From assembly GCA_910584585.1 (NCBI GenBank), contig CAJUBP010000037.1, positions 1 through 51,154 on the forward strand: DNA of 51,154 nt, in the 5' to 3' direction. Below the pieces are notes generated by a model that saw only the letters and a program-made list of their open reading frames with translations, was not told the origin of the DNA and did no database searches. Shown here piece after piece: positions 40,312-48,569 of the stretch. Source of the DNA: an uncultured Lachnospiraceae bacterium (GTDB lineage Bacteria; Bacillota; Clostridia; Lachnospirales; Lachnospiraceae). The number at the start of each line of letters is the position of its first letter. Position 1 is the stretch's first letter. The position numbers and the translations under genes were made by a program.

Positions 40312-41871
40312 ATGACAATAGAAGATGTTATCAATAAATTTAATACAACGCCCTTTTTGTTTATTGGATCCGGAATGTCCAGAAGATATCTAAATCTGCC
40401 AGATTGGAAAGGGCTTCTAAAACATTTTGCTGAGAGTATTTCTAATGATGAATTTGCATATGATTCATATGAAAACAGGGCAAAAACAATGGAGTGCAAA
40501 TTAGGGATAATGCCTAAAGTGGCGGAACTTATACAACAGGATTTTGATAGAAAATGGTTTTCAGAGGAACAAGTACGGACAATTGATAAAACTTTAATAG
40601 AGGAAATCCATAAAGGCCTTTCTCCATTTAAAGCTGAGATGGCTGAATATATAAAAAAACAATCCATTGTCAATATGAATTACAAAGATGAAATAGAAAA
40701 GCTGTCAGAGATTTCGGAGAAAAACATTGCAGGCGCCATTACAACTAATTATGATTTACTTTTGGAAAACTGTTTTAAAGGGTTTACCAAATATGTAGGG
40801 CAATCTCAACTTATTTTTTCGGCCATACAAGGTATTGCTGAAATATACAAAATTCATGGCTCTGTTGAAGTGCCGGAAAGTATTGTAATTAATGAAGAAG
40901 ATTATGTAGAATTTGAAAGAAAAAGTACGTATCTTGCAGCTAAATTAATGACGATATTCATGGAGTATCCTATTATTTTTATGGGATATTCTATTAGAGA
41001 TAGGAATATTCAGGGCATTATTAGGTCTATTGTGAATTGTTTAAATGCAAGCCAGGTTAATCTGTTGGAGGATAGATTTGTATTTATTGAATATAAGCCG
41101 GGAATGATGGGAGCAGAGGTGAGCCCATATACCATTATGATTGAACATAAGCCTTTAACAATGAGAAAAGTGACATTAGATAATTTCATGTTACTCTATC
41201 ATGCATTGAAAAATAAAAAAGCCAAACTGCCGGTTGTGATTTTACGCAGATTTAAAAAGGAATTGTATGAATATACCATAACAAATACGCCTACAGCAAA
41301 CCTTCGGGTAGCATCTATTGATGACGAACGTATTAAAGATGATGATTTGGTACTTGCTATAGGGAAAGCTTCTGCATTTGGACTGAAAGGACTCAGCGGG
41401 CTTGATGCAAATGAATGGTATAGAAATATTATTTTGGATGATCTGGAGTTTTCTGCAGATGAATTATTAGAGTATGCTTTTCCGAAATTGATTAGGCAAA
41501 ATTCGGGTAAATTGCCATTGAATAAATATTTGGCGGAAGCTGCCAAGGATTTTCCAGATTGTAAAGAAATAGCGAAGAAGCAGGATTTTGATTCAATTAT
41601 TTCAAAAACGATAAAAAATAACAGAAAGTGTTTGGGAGGGTATCAATCTGTAAAGCAGATTTGGGAGCAAGAGAAGTTCTCAACCAGTAAGGCGTTAAGA
41701 TTAATTGCACATCTCGAAGAAAAGCAGATGGATGTACAAGAATTAGAAGATGTATTGAAAGAAATATTTGAAGGAGATGTAAACGTCCTTCAAAATGTTG
41801 GATCGAATGAACGTTCAGACATACGCAGGCTGATTAGGATTTATGATTATTTAAAATGGAAGCAACAATAG
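40312..41871 (+). CDS. SIR2-family defence effector (putative NADase)
   Basis: 519 residues, AT-rich. The N-terminal SIR2_2-like domain (about 1-270) has the NAD-binding LFIGSGMSRR (residues 16-25), TTNYD (Asn146, Asp148) and KIHGS with the catalytic-type His182. ERKSTYLAAKLMTIFMEYPIIFMGYS resembles anti-phage SIR2 proteins. The C-terminal half is of unknown fold and could be a sensor or oligomerisation domain. SIR2 effectors of this kind deplete NAD+ and arrest or kill infected cells. ATG 40312 follows GGGAGG. It lies between the guide RNA and cas3, under a promoter carrying the guide target. Confidence 0.85.
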   Translation: MTIEDVINKFNTTPFLFIGSGMSRRYLNLPDWKGLLKHFAESISNDEFAYDSYENRAKTMECKLGIMPKVAELIQQDFDRKWFSEEQVRTIDKTLIEEIHKGLSPFKAEMAEYIKKQSIVNMNYKDEIEKLSEISEKNIAGAITTNYDLLLENCFKGFTKYVGQSQLIFSAIQGIAEIYKIHGSVEVPESIVINEEDYVEFERKSTYLAAKLMTIFMEYPIIFMGYSIRDRNIQGIIRSIVNCLNASQVNLLEDRFVFIEYKPGMMGAEVSPYTIMIEHKPLTMRKVTLDNFMLLYHALKNKKAKLPVVILRRFKKELYEYTITNTPTANLRVASIDDERIKDDDLVLAIGKASAFGLKGLSGLDANEWYRNIILDDLEFSADELLEYAFPKLIRQNSGKLPLNKYLAEAAKDFPDCKEIAKKQDFDSIISKTIKNNRKCLGGYQSVKQIWEQEKFSTSKALRLIAHLEEKQMDVQELEDVLKEIFEGDVNVLQNVGSNERSDIRRLIRIYDYLKWKQQ

Positions 41872-42103
41872 AAGGCACACTCCGGCAATTTTTTATTGCC
41901 ATAAATAAAAGAATTTTCTGACTAAAGCGCCTGTAAACAGACACCGTACAGAAAACCCTTTTGAAATCAATTGTTTTGTACCTTTGGACTACAGCATTTA
42001 TAAATAAATACCAAGCCTGCGGCACATTATTATTTTATGTTTCTACAGATACAAGTATACAGGAAAGTGGAACGATTGTAAACAAAAAAATAAGAAATTT
42101 GAA

Positions 42104-42262
42104 GTGAACTTGTAACAGTTCAGCCCAGTACTTTGCACTTGCTGCAAAGTCCGTGAGAATGTGTTAATTATGTCAAAAGGGAATCTGCCCCTCGCCGAAG
42201 GCGACTTGGAATGGGCAGATTCCGTAACAGTGAAGCCGAAGGCTGAACTGTTACGTGAACTT
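42104..42262. mobile_element. 143-bp MITE-like hairpin with 8-bp target-site duplication
   Basis: Perfect 14-bp terminal inverted repeats GTAACAGTTCAGCC (42112-42125) and GGCTGAACTGTTAC (42241-42254) are immediately flanked by identical GTGAACTT (42104-42111 and 42255-42262), an evident target-site duplication. Inside, GGAATCTGCCC (42180-42190) pairs with GGGCAGATTCC (42213-42223), enclosing TCGCC/GGCGA, and TTTGCA/TGCAAA forms another stem. No ORF. Families with 8-bp duplications include IS6, IS256 and IS1595; the parent is unknown. Confidence 0.88.
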
Positions 42263-42330
42263 ATTATACTGGAATGAACATATCATCTTCATTCATTCGA
42301 CAAAATATTACAAAAACCATTGGGATTTTC

Positions 42331-42359
42331 TTGACAGGTTTCTGCTATCACTGCATAAT
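42331..42359 (+). promoter_or_regulatory. cas operon promoter
   Basis: TTGACA (42331-42336), 17-base spacer, CATAAT (42354-42359), 67 bp before cas3. TTTTCTTGACA plus TTTCTGCTA is shared with the SIR2 promoter. Confidence 0.75.
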
Positions 42360-42425
42360 GAGAGTATTGATGGAAAAATTTAGCACATGAAGGGATTTTA
42401 TAAATGGTAAAGGAGGGGGAGCAGC

Positions 42426-44855
42426 TTGATTGCACATATCTCGGACGACGGAGTCCGTCGGGAAGAATCTGTAGCGGAACATACCCAAAAGACAGTATTT
42501 TTATGCAGTGAAAAAGGAAAAAAGTGCGGTGTGCCACAGCTTATGTCGCTGTGCGGCCTATTCCATGATATGGGAAAAAACAAACAGTCATTTTCTGACT
42601 ACCTGCAGGCGGATGAAAATGTAAGGCGGAAATTAAAGGGTACGGTAAAACATGCTTCCACAGGGGCAAAATATATTTACGACATGCACCATGCGGCATC
42701 CGGCAGCAGGAAATATATGGTGGAAATGATTTCATACGCCATAGCGGCCCATCACGGCTTATTTGATTGTGTCGATAATGGACAAGATGATTTATTTTCC
42801 AAAAAGCTCAGCCAGGTGGATGATTATGAGGAAGCCTGCAGAAACGCGGAACGGGATTATCTGGAAGAATATGAATTTGACAAACTTTTTGAAGCAGCGT
42901 CAGATGAATTTCAGTTGGTTTGGAATAAAATAGGAAAAGTATGGCTCAAATTAAAGCCTTTATTAAAGGCTAGATTTCCTGAAGACGCAAAGGAAATGCT
43001 GCTTGAATGCAAATTATTCCTGCTGGCATGTTTCCAGCGGCTGATGCTGTCCATTTTAATTGATTCCGACTGGGAGTCCACCTCGGATTTCATGGGAAAT
43101 GTGGATACTTTGTCCAAACGATCTGAATTTGTGGGAAAAGAGGTATTTGTACAGGCCGGGGAAAATTTTGCGGAGTATATGCGTAAAAAGAAGAAATCCG
43201 TGGATTGCTCTAAATTGACGGAGAAAGAGAAGAACATTTTTGACGGGAGAAACGCCCTCCAGGAAGAATGTATCCGATTTGCAACATATCCAGCTGGCAT
43301 ATACTGTCTGCCCATTCCTACCGGCGGCGGAAAGACGCTGAGCAGCCTTGCCTATGCATTGGAATACTGCAAACGTCATCCAGAAACAGAGCGCATTATT
43401 TACGTATCTCCTTTTATCAGTATCACAGAACAAAACGCCCAGGTATTCCGTGACGCAATCGGCAATGGTGAGTGGATACTGGAACACCATTCGGCGGTAG
43501 TCAGAAGTGAAGAAACGGAACAGGAGGATTACCGCAGGAACCAATCGCTGAAATATGATATCAATTGGGAAGAACCCTTTATCTGCACCACATTTGTCCA
43601 GTTCATGAACGCATTGTTTTCCGATAAAAAGGAATCGATTCGGAGGATGCACCGTCTGTCCAATGCGGTTGTCATTATTGACGAGGTTCAGGCGATGCCC
43701 TTAAAGTGTGTCAACACATTTAACTATATGATTAACTTTCTGAATGCAGTATGCAATACCAATGTGATTTTGTGCACGGCGACCCAGCCTGCCTTAGAAG
43801 AAGCGGAGCGCCCGATTTGTTACAGCGAGCCCAAATATATGATAAAAGACAGAAGCAATTGGTTTGACAAGTTTGAACGGGTAAAAATCTGCACGGCTGG
43901 GATGGAACGGGCACATACCTTTGAGAGCCTTCAGGATGAAATTGTCAGGCAGACGGCGGAATATCAGTCCATCCTTGTGGTATTGAATACCAAATCCGCT
44001 GTTCGCAAACTGTATGATATGTTGAAGGCGCAGAATATCAATGTAGAGTATCTTACCACCAATTTATGCGCGGAACATAGAAGTGATAAAATCGCATCCA
44101 TCAAAAAGATCCTTGCCAAAAAGCAGGAACGTATCGTTGTCGTCAGCACCAATTTGATTGAAGCCGGGGTAGACATTTCCTTTGCATGCGTCTATCGGTC
44201 TATGGCAGGCTTAGACAGCCTGGCGCAGACGGCAGGACGGTGCAATCGGAACGGGGAACTGGAATGGGGGATGATATATTTGATTTCCCTGGAAGGGGAA
44301 AACAGCGGAAATATGGAAGAATTGCAGAGAAATACAAAGGCTGCCGAGAATGTAATTTGTCAGTACAATCAAAGTGGAGAACCTGACAGCATTTTAATGC
44401 CCAGGTGGATGGACGAGTATTATAAAACCGTATATTTGGACGGGGCAGACAAAATGAATTTTCCTATAAAAGCATTGGATACAAATGTGGTGGAACTGCT
44501 TTCCAAAGGATTTATGCCCAAAGAAATTAAGAACCTTATGAATCAGGCTTACCAAACGGCAGGCAGGGCTTACCGGGTGATAGATGATGAATCGTTCGGC
44601 GTGATTGTCCCGTATAAGGAGGGAGGGAAACTCATTGCGGCGATTCAGGAAACATCCGATGCTGCCAAGATAAAGGCGTTGATACGCAAGACCCAGCGCT
44701 ATACGGTAAATGTTCGGGGAAGCCAGTTGGAAAAATTGGAAGGGTTTATACAGCCCGTAAGCGATACTGTGCCCGGCATTTATATGGCGTCGGTTCCAGG
44801 GGCTTATAACAATGACTATGGGATTGCGCCGGAATGGGAAACGCTTATGGTTTAG
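42426..44855 (+). CDS. cas3: CRISPR-associated nuclease-helicase Cas3 (type I-C)
   Basis: 809 residues. The N-terminal HD nuclease domain has the His47-Asp48 pair (GLFHDMGK) and downstream KHASTGAKYIY and AAHHGLFD histidines. The SF2 helicase follows: Walker A PTGGGKT (Lys303), the DEVQ box (Asp419-Gln422), TATQPAL, STNLIEAGVDISF and QTAGRCNR. It is recruited to R-loops formed by Cascade and degrades the target. The start is TTG 42426, with AAAGGAGGGGG six or more bases upstream; no in-frame ATG precedes the HD motif closely. It heads the cas operon. Its 3' end is the first unit of a 46-bp tandem repeat. Confidence 0.96.
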   Translation: MIAHISDDGVRREESVAEHTQKTVFLCSEKGKKCGVPQLMSLCGLFHDMGKNKQSFSDYLQADENVRRKLKGTVKHASTGAKYIYDMHHAASGSRKYMVEMISYAIAAHHGLFDCVDNGQDDLFSKKLSQVDDYEEACRNAERDYLEEYEFDKLFEAASDEFQLVWNKIGKVWLKLKPLLKARFPEDAKEMLLECKLFLLACFQRLMLSILIDSDWESTSDFMGNVDTLSKRSEFVGKEVFVQAGENFAEYMRKKKKSVDCSKLTEKEKNIFDGRNALQEECIRFATYPAGIYCLPIPTGGGKTLSSLAYALEYCKRHPETERIIYVSPFISITEQNAQVFRDAIGNGEWILEHHSAVVRSEETEQEDYRRNQSLKYDINWEEPFICTTFVQFMNALFSDKKESIRRMHRLSNAVVIIDEVQAMPLKCVNTFNYMINFLNAVCNTNVILCTATQPALEEAERPICYSEPKYMIKDRSNWFDKFERVKICTAGMERAHTFESLQDEIVRQTAEYQSILVVLNTKSAVRKLYDMLKAQNINVEYLTTNLCAEHRSDKIASIKKILAKKQERIVVVSTNLIEAGVDISFACVYRSMAGLDSLAQTAGRCNRNGELEWGMIYLISLEGENSGNMEELQRNTKAAENVICQYNQSGEPDSILMPRWMDEYYKTVYLDGADKMNFPIKALDTNVVELLSKGFMPKEIKNLMNQAYQTAGRAYRVIDDESFGVIVPYKEGGKLIAAIQETSDAAKIKALIRKTQRYTVNVRGSQLEKLEGFIQPVSDTVPGIYMASVPGAYNNDYGIAPEWETLMV

Positions 44856-44947
44856 CAATGATTATGGAAGCATGCCGGAATGGGAGACACTTATAGTTTA
44901 GCGATAATTATGGAACGACACCGAAGTGGAGAATGCTTATATTTTGG
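44810..44947. repeat. Three 46-bp units made from the 3' end of cas3
   Basis: Unit 1 (44810-44855) is the last 15 codons or so of cas3 including TAG. Unit 2 (44856-44901) repeats it with the TAG retained. Unit 3 (44902-44947) is more diverged. Shared core: CCGGAATGGGANACNCTTAT. They fill the 137-bp gap before cas5c. Confidence 0.88.
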
Positions 44948-44992
44948 CAGAGCCTGCACTGCGGATGGAGAATAGGAAAGGACGGGTGAGAT

Positions 44993-45748
44993 ATGGATAA
45001 GCCGAATATGATTGAATACAGCGTTTTTGGAAGATACGCGTTATTTACCGATCCGCTGTCTAAGACAGGGGGTGAGAAATGCAGCTACCAGATACCTACG
45101 TATCAGGCACTGAAAGGGATTACAGAATCCATTTACTGGAAGCCCACGATTACATGGGTGATTGATGAGTGCAGGATTATGAATACAATACAGACAGAAT
45201 CAAAAGGCATCCGCCCCATCAAGTACAGCGGCGGCAATGATTTGTCTTATTACACTTATCTTAGAAATGTGGAATACCGGGTGAAAGCGCATTTTGAATG
45301 GAATGAAAACAGGCCGGATTTAGCCCATGACCGGAATGAAAATAAGCATTTTGACATTGCAAGGAGAATGCTGGAACGGGGAGGAAGAAGGGATATTTTT
45401 CTGGGAACCAGGGAGTGCCAGGGATATGTGGAACCCTGTCCCTTTGGGGAAGGGGAAAGCGTATACGATAAAACCAATTTGTCCTTCGGCATTATGGTGC
45501 ACGGGATTACATACCCCGACGAAGCAGTCCGGGAAGAGGAAAAGGGCAAAATGACGGTACGGCTTTGGAATGTGCAGATGACGGATGGGGTCATACATTT
45601 CCCGCGCCCGGAAGAATGTGAGATTCGGCGGATTCTGCGGGAAGTCCAGCCGAAGCAGTTTGTGTTGGGGGAGAATTTTAAGGGATTGGAAGAGTTTGAG
45701 GGAGGTGATATGTTTGGCATGGCTGAAAACATTGGCGGAAACCTATGA
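44993..45748 (+). CDS. cas5c: Cas5c, crRNA-processing subunit of the type I-C Cascade
   Basis: 251 residues. Type I-C lacks Cas6; Cas5c (Cas5d) cuts the repeat RNA and stays on the crRNA 5' handle. Family sequences are visible: FGRYALFTDPLSKTGGEKCSY at the N-terminus, YQALKGITESIYWKPT, SYYTYLRNVEYRVKAHFEWN, and FLGTRECQGYVEPCPFGEGE near residue 140. The residues for repeat recognition are therefore plausibly intact. ATG 44993 follows a weak GGGTGAG. Its 3' end overlaps cas8c by 35 bp. If the SIR2 guide RNA is functional, this enzyme would process it as well. Confidence 0.94.
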   Translation: MDKPNMIEYSVFGRYALFTDPLSKTGGEKCSYQIPTYQALKGITESIYWKPTITWVIDECRIMNTIQTESKGIRPIKYSGGNDLSYYTYLRNVEYRVKAHFEWNENRPDLAHDRNENKHFDIARRMLERGGRRDIFLGTRECQGYVEPCPFGEGESVYDKTNLSFGIMVHGITYPDEAVREEEKGKMTVRLWNVQMTDGVIHFPRPEECEIRRILREVQPKQFVLGENFKGLEEFEGGDMFGMAENIGGNL

Positions 45749-47747
45749 TGTTTATGGGCATTTGGCAGGGGTGGATAAAAATGAACAGGCAGTGCTTCTG
45801 CCGGTTTCCCATTCAACCTTTAATGCGCAGATAGAAGTGATACTTGATCTGGAGGGAAATATCCAGGATTCGAAAAAACTTGAAAAAGGCGATGATGTGG
45901 TTACAATTATTCCAGTTACAAAGGATTCAGCCACTAAAACCAGTGGGATTACACCGCATCCGCTATGTGATAAGCTCTGTTATATAGCGGGAGATTATTC
46001 ACTCTATACAGGCGATGATAAGGAGAAATATTTTGAAGCTTACATGAAGCAGCTTGAGGATTGGGCAGAATCAGAATATACGCATCCTTTTGTCCAGGCG
46101 ATTTATAAATATCTGAGCAAGAAAACGCTGATACGGGATTTGGCGGCAAAAGGAACATTGGAGTTGGACAGCGTCGGCAAGCTTACAGACGACATTAAAA
46201 TACAGGGATTAGGGCAGACGGGAGCAAATGTGAGATTTCGGATTTTGGGCTGTGACGGTTTGGGGAAAGTATGGAAAAATCAAGAATTATTCAAACGGTA
46301 TAGTTCCTATTATCAACAGAAGTTAGTGGATAAAGAACTCTGCTATGTATCTGGAAAAGTGGAATCTTGTTCCGATAAGCATCCTTCTAAGATACGAAAC
46401 AGCTCAGACAAAGCAAAACTTATTTCTGGAAATGATACATCTGGTTTTACTTACCGGGGCAGATTTGTTACCAAAGAGCAGGCAGTTTCTGTTGGATACA
46501 ATACATCCCAGAAGGCGCACAATGCATTAAGGTGGTTGATTCAGAAACAGGGGTATACCCGTGATGAATCGGCGATTGTCTGCTGGATGGCAAACAGGGA
46601 TATGCAGGTTCCCGATTTTACAAAGGATTCTGTCAATGCTTTTGGAGACATTGACGATTTTGACTTTGATTTTGACTCGCTTGATATGGATGCAGTTTCT
46701 AATATCAGCACACATGATACCGGAAAATATTTTGCAGAACAATTTAACCATGCGGTAAACGGATATGCCGGGAAAATGAAATTGGATGACAAGGTTGTAA
46801 TTATTGCGTTGGAGTCTGCAATGACCGGAAAGGGAAGGTTATCCATTGCTTATTATGACGAGATGGGTGGAAAGCAGTACATAGATGCCATTTTAAACTG
46901 GCAGAATCATTGTAAATGGCGGCGAACCATAAAAGCGGGAAAAAAAGGAGAAGAAAAGAGGAAAATTACATGTGAGTGTACACCGTCTCCCAGGGATATG
47001 GCTCTTGCAGCTTTTGGAGCGCAAAAGTCTGATGGACATCAACAAATGGATAGCAAAGGGAATATGTCTCTTGCAGGTTCCAGTATACAAAAGCCAAAGC
47101 AGTTGGAGGCTGACCCTAAATTGCTTCGGGCGACGGTGAAGCGTCTGCTTCCATGCATTACCCAAAGAAGCGCAAAGATTCCGGATGATATCATCCGGGC
47201 AGCGGCAGGGCATGTATCTATGCCCCAGACCATTAGCGATTCTGTGTGGTATAATGATGTGCTGTGCGTCACATGCGCAATGATACGGTTTAATTACGAG
47301 AAAGGAGTGAAAAAAATGGACAATTTCCTAAAGGAAAATATCAATGACCGGAATGTTCTATTTGGAAGGTTATTGGCGGTATATGATTTCATGGAACAAT
47401 GCGCCATGTTTGAAAGGGATGAAAACGGCAAAGTAAAAGAGCAGCGTATGACAAACGCAAAGCGCTATTGGAATGCATACAGCAGAAGGCCGGCGAGAAC
47501 AGCAAAGACGATTGAAGAGAACCTGAATGCTTATGAAAAAAAGCTGAATGGTTATCAACGGAAGAAGTTTGAAGAATGGATAGAGGAAATCATGGGCCAT
47601 ATGACAATAAAAGAATATGATAATAGGGCATTATCAGAAATGTACATCCCGGCATATTATCAGCAGATGGAATATATGAAAAATGAACTTTGGAAAGAGA
47701 ACAGTAAAGGAGAGATAAGTAATGAGTGCATTTACAAACAAGATTGA
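45714..47747 (+). CDS. cas8c: Cas8c (Csd1), large subunit of the type I-C Cascade
   Basis: 677 residues from TTG 45714. GGGAGGTGAT is just upstream and the resulting AWLKTLAETYDVYG agrees with the usual Cas8c N-terminus (from memory, xWLxKLxETYE). The frame is open back to 45585 but lacks a start signal there. Cas8c recognises the PAM and helps recruit Cas3. SAYRGRF-like FTYRGRFVTKEQAVSVGYNTSQKAHNALRWLIQ is a family signature. It overlaps cas5c (35 bp) and cas7c (26 bp). An internal start near the 3' end produces Cas11c. Confidence 0.94.
   Translation: MAWLKTLAETYDVYGHLAGVDKNEQAVLLPVSHSTFNAQIEVILDLEGNIQDSKKLEKGDDVVTIIPVTKDSATKTSGITPHPLCDKLCYIAGDYSLYTGDDKEKYFEAYMKQLEDWAESEYTHPFVQAIYKYLSKKTLIRDLAAKGTLELDSVGKLTDDIKIQGLGQTGANVRFRILGCDGLGKVWKNQELFKRYSSYYQQKLVDKELCYVSGKVESCSDKHPSKIRNSSDKAKLISGNDTSGFTYRGRFVTKEQAVSVGYNTSQKAHNALRWLIQKQGYTRDESAIVCWMANRDMQVPDFTKDSVNAFGDIDDFDFDFDSLDMDAVSNISTHDTGKYFAEQFNHAVNGYAGKMKLDDKVVIIALESAMTGKGRLSIAYYDEMGGKQYIDAILNWQNHCKWRRTIKAGKKGEEKRKITCECTPSPRDMALAAFGAQKSDGHQQMDSKGNMSLAGSSIQKPKQLEADPKLLRATVKRLLPCITQRSAKIPDDIIRAAAGHVSMPQTISDSVWYNDVLCVTCAMIRFNYEKGVKKMDNFLKENINDRNVLFGRLLAVYDFMEQCAMFERDENGKVKEQRMTNAKRYWNAYSRRPARTAKTIEENLNAYEKKLNGYQRKKFEEWIEEIMGHMTIKEYDNRALSEMYIPAYYQQMEYMKNELWKENSKGEISNECIYKQD
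47316..47747 (+). CDS. cas11c: Cas11c, small subunit translated from within cas8c
   Basis: An in-frame ATG at 47316 inside cas8c is preceded by AAAGGAG (47301-47307) with 8-base spacing, an excellent ribosome binding site that has no use for cas8c itself. It would give a 143-residue helical protein (starts MDNFLKENINDRNVLFGRLL). In characterised type I-C systems the small subunit Cas11c is made exactly this way from the 3' part of cas8c. The Shine-Dalgarno is direct evidence; the function comes from the family. Confidence 0.82.
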   Translation: MDNFLKENINDRNVLFGRLLAVYDFMEQCAMFERDENGKVKEQRMTNAKRYWNAYSRRPARTAKTIEENLNAYEKKLNGYQRKKFEEWIEEIMGHMTIKEYDNRALSEMYIPAYYQQMEYMKNELWKENSKGEISNECIYKQD

Positions 47748-48567
47748 TTTTGAGGTTTTGGTAATGGTGAGAAATGCGAATCCCAACGGAGATCCTTTGA
47801 ATGGAAACAGACCCCGGGAGACGTATGATGGATATGGAGAGATTTCCGATGTGTGCATCAAACGGAAAATCAGGAACAGGCTGCAGGATATGGGAGAAAA
47901 TATTTTTGTACAAAGTGAGGAACGTTTGGATGACGAATGCAGGAGCCTTGCAGACCGGGCAAAGAAAAATGAAGCCATGCAAAAAGCGTTAAAAGCTAAG
48001 GAGCATAAAGCTTATGCAAAAGTGGCATGTGATACATGGATTGATGTTCGTAGTTTCGGACAAGTATTTGCATTTACAGGCGGCGATCCTTCAGCGGGAG
48101 TGAGAGGCCCGGTTTCTGTCCATTCCGCGTTCAGTGTGATGCCCATATCCATTGACAGCATGCAGATAACCAAAAGCGTGAACAGTGAAACGAAAGACAA
48201 AAAATCTTCAGATACCATGGGAATGAAACACAAGGTAAGTTCCGCATTATACGCCGTAAAGGGCAGCATCAACCATCAGCTTGCACAAAAGACAGGGTTC
48301 AGCGACGAAGATGCCGAAAAGATAAAAGAGGCTTTGCGGACCTTGTTTGTCAATGACAGTTCTTCTGCAAGGCCGGACGGCAGCATGGAGGTGTGCAAGG
48401 TTTACTGGTGGAGACACAATTGCCCCATGGGACAGTATTCTTCTGCAAAGGTTCACAGGCTTGTCAAGATTACAGCGAAAACAGATGATCCCAAGGAATT
48501 TGAGGACTACGAAATTCAAGTGGACGCACTGCCAGGCCTGAAACTGGAAGAAATCGAAGGCATTTAA
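47722..48567 (+). CDS. cas7c: Cas7c (Csd2), crRNA-backbone subunit
   Basis: 281 residues. It polymerises along the crRNA spacer to form the Cascade backbone. Typical Cas7 features: an N-terminal FEVLVMVRNANPNGDPLNGNRPRETYDG, YGEISDVCIKRKIRNRLQDMG, then DVRSFGQVFAFTGGDPSAGVRGPVSVHSAFSVMPI and a C-terminal YWWRHNCPMGQYSSAKVHRLVKI. AAAGGAGAGATA precedes ATG 47722. It overlaps cas8c by 26 bp, and cas4 starts 2 bp after its stop. Confidence 0.96.
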   Translation: MSAFTNKIDFEVLVMVRNANPNGDPLNGNRPRETYDGYGEISDVCIKRKIRNRLQDMGENIFVQSEERLDDECRSLADRAKKNEAMQKALKAKEHKAYAKVACDTWIDVRSFGQVFAFTGGDPSAGVRGPVSVHSAFSVMPISIDSMQITKSVNSETKDKKSSDTMGMKHKVSSALYAVKGSINHQLAQKTGFSDEDAEKIKEALRTLFVNDSSSARPDGSMEVCKVYWWRHNCPMGQYSSAKVHRLVKITAKTDDPKEFEDYEIQVDALPGLKLEEIEGI

Positions 48568-48569
48568 CC

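Larger units (their letters stand above)
41872..42425. other. SIR2-cas3 intergenic region
   Basis: 554 bp without a protein gene. It holds a weak GGCAAT/ATTGCC hairpin (41884-41900) after SIR2, the MITE-like element (42104-42262), the cas promoter (42331-42359) and a 66-bp leader with AAAGGAGGGGG before the TTG of cas3. I see nothing else in 41901-42103. Confidence 0.7.

Noticed and set aside
42260..42425. A second guide-RNA target in the cas3 promoter (autorepression)
   Set aside because: I compared each TTC in both strands of the cas promoter region with the guide seed ATTAG; none continued to match beyond the first three or four bases.
45585..45713. Longer cas8c start
   Set aside because: The 43 extra residues are the out-of-frame reading of cas5c, and the TTG at 45714 has a good ribosome binding site and gives a family-like N-terminus.
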